A stretch of DNA of 5,522 nt, from NCBI GenBank assembly GCA_012520135.1, contig JAAYOX010000063.1, positions 1 to 5,522 of the forward strand, in the 5' to 3' direction. Both the position numbers and the translations under genes were made by a program. The notes beneath the pieces are model-generated. The model saw nothing but the letters and a program-made list of their open reading frames with translations. It did no database searches and was not told the origin of the DNA. The DNA is from Clostridia bacterium (GTDB lineage Bacteria; Bacillota; DULZ01). Below are positions 5,449-5,522 of this stretch, piece after piece (positions within the stretch are counted from its first letter, which is position 1; each line of letters begins with the position of its first letter).

Positions 5449-5522
5449 TTATTCACCAACATTGCAACGGTCGGCAATTAATTTTTTATATGCCTTACGC
5501 AGTTGGGCACTGATTGGTCCAA
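5449..5522 (-). CDS. Possible 3' end of an upstream gene (partial)
   Basis: From the right edge, one minus-strand frame stays open for 23 complete codons (from 5520) and ends at TAA 5451-5449. It encodes a polar, helix-like tail containing ISAQLRKAYKKLIAD. The other two minus frames close sooner (after 14 and 8 codons). The composition looks like a protein C-terminus, but the stretch is too short to exclude chance, and I do not recognise the family. It does not resemble the TruA C-terminus that would be expected upstream of rplM in many Firmicutes. It stops 18 nt before the transporter's -35 box, with no terminator between. Confidence 0.3.
   Translation of the reverse strand, partial: GPISAQLRKAYKKLIADRCNVGE

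Noticed and set aside
5461..5487. Plus-strand terminator (ATTGC/GCAAT stem followed by TTAATTTTTT)
   Set aside because: Only five stem pairs, a gap before the T run, and no plus-strand gene that it could end.

Overview
The window looks like chromosome of a spore-forming, Gram-positive, clostridial-type bacterium of moderate GC. A Desulfotomaculum/Peptococcaceae-like anaerobe is my guess, not something the sequence proves. The grounds are the rplM-rpsI-cwlD order (CwlD is a spore-cortex enzyme and lies near rplM-rpsI in Bacillus subtilis), strong AGGAGG-type ribosome binding sites, frequent GTG/TTG starts, sigma-A-like promoters and a lipoprotein-type binding protein. Every gene I can support reads on the minus strand, so transcription runs from high to low coordinates.

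Right part (5522 to 1781): a TRAP transporter operon of the TAXI type. A promoter at 5431-5402 precedes a TAXI solute-binding lipoprotein (5289-4291), then a small DUF1850 membrane-anchored protein (4287-3754), then a fused TRAP permease (3727-1781). Spacing is tight (3 and 26 nt). The lipoprotein should capture an organic-acid-like solute outside the membrane and pass it to the ion-driven permease. DUF1850 is a recurring but poorly understood partner of this type. A near-perfect 28-nt palindrome sits at the TAXI/DUF1850 junction. A fragment at the right edge may be the tail of another gene.

Middle (1777 to 799): the rplM-rpsI operon (ribosomal proteins L13 and S9). It has its own consensus promoter, whose -35 box begins 3 nt after the permease stop codon, and a foldable leader of about 95 nt that fits an L13-type autoregulatory leader. 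No terminator separates the permease from this promoter.

Left part (798 to 1): about 510 nt without a convincing gene, then the 5' end of cwlD, cut by the window edge. The gap contains a terminator-like hairpin and two long-range helices that together suggest a large structured RNA of about 370 nt. This is the least explained part of the window. I recognise no CRISPR array, tRNA, rRNA or insertion sequence.
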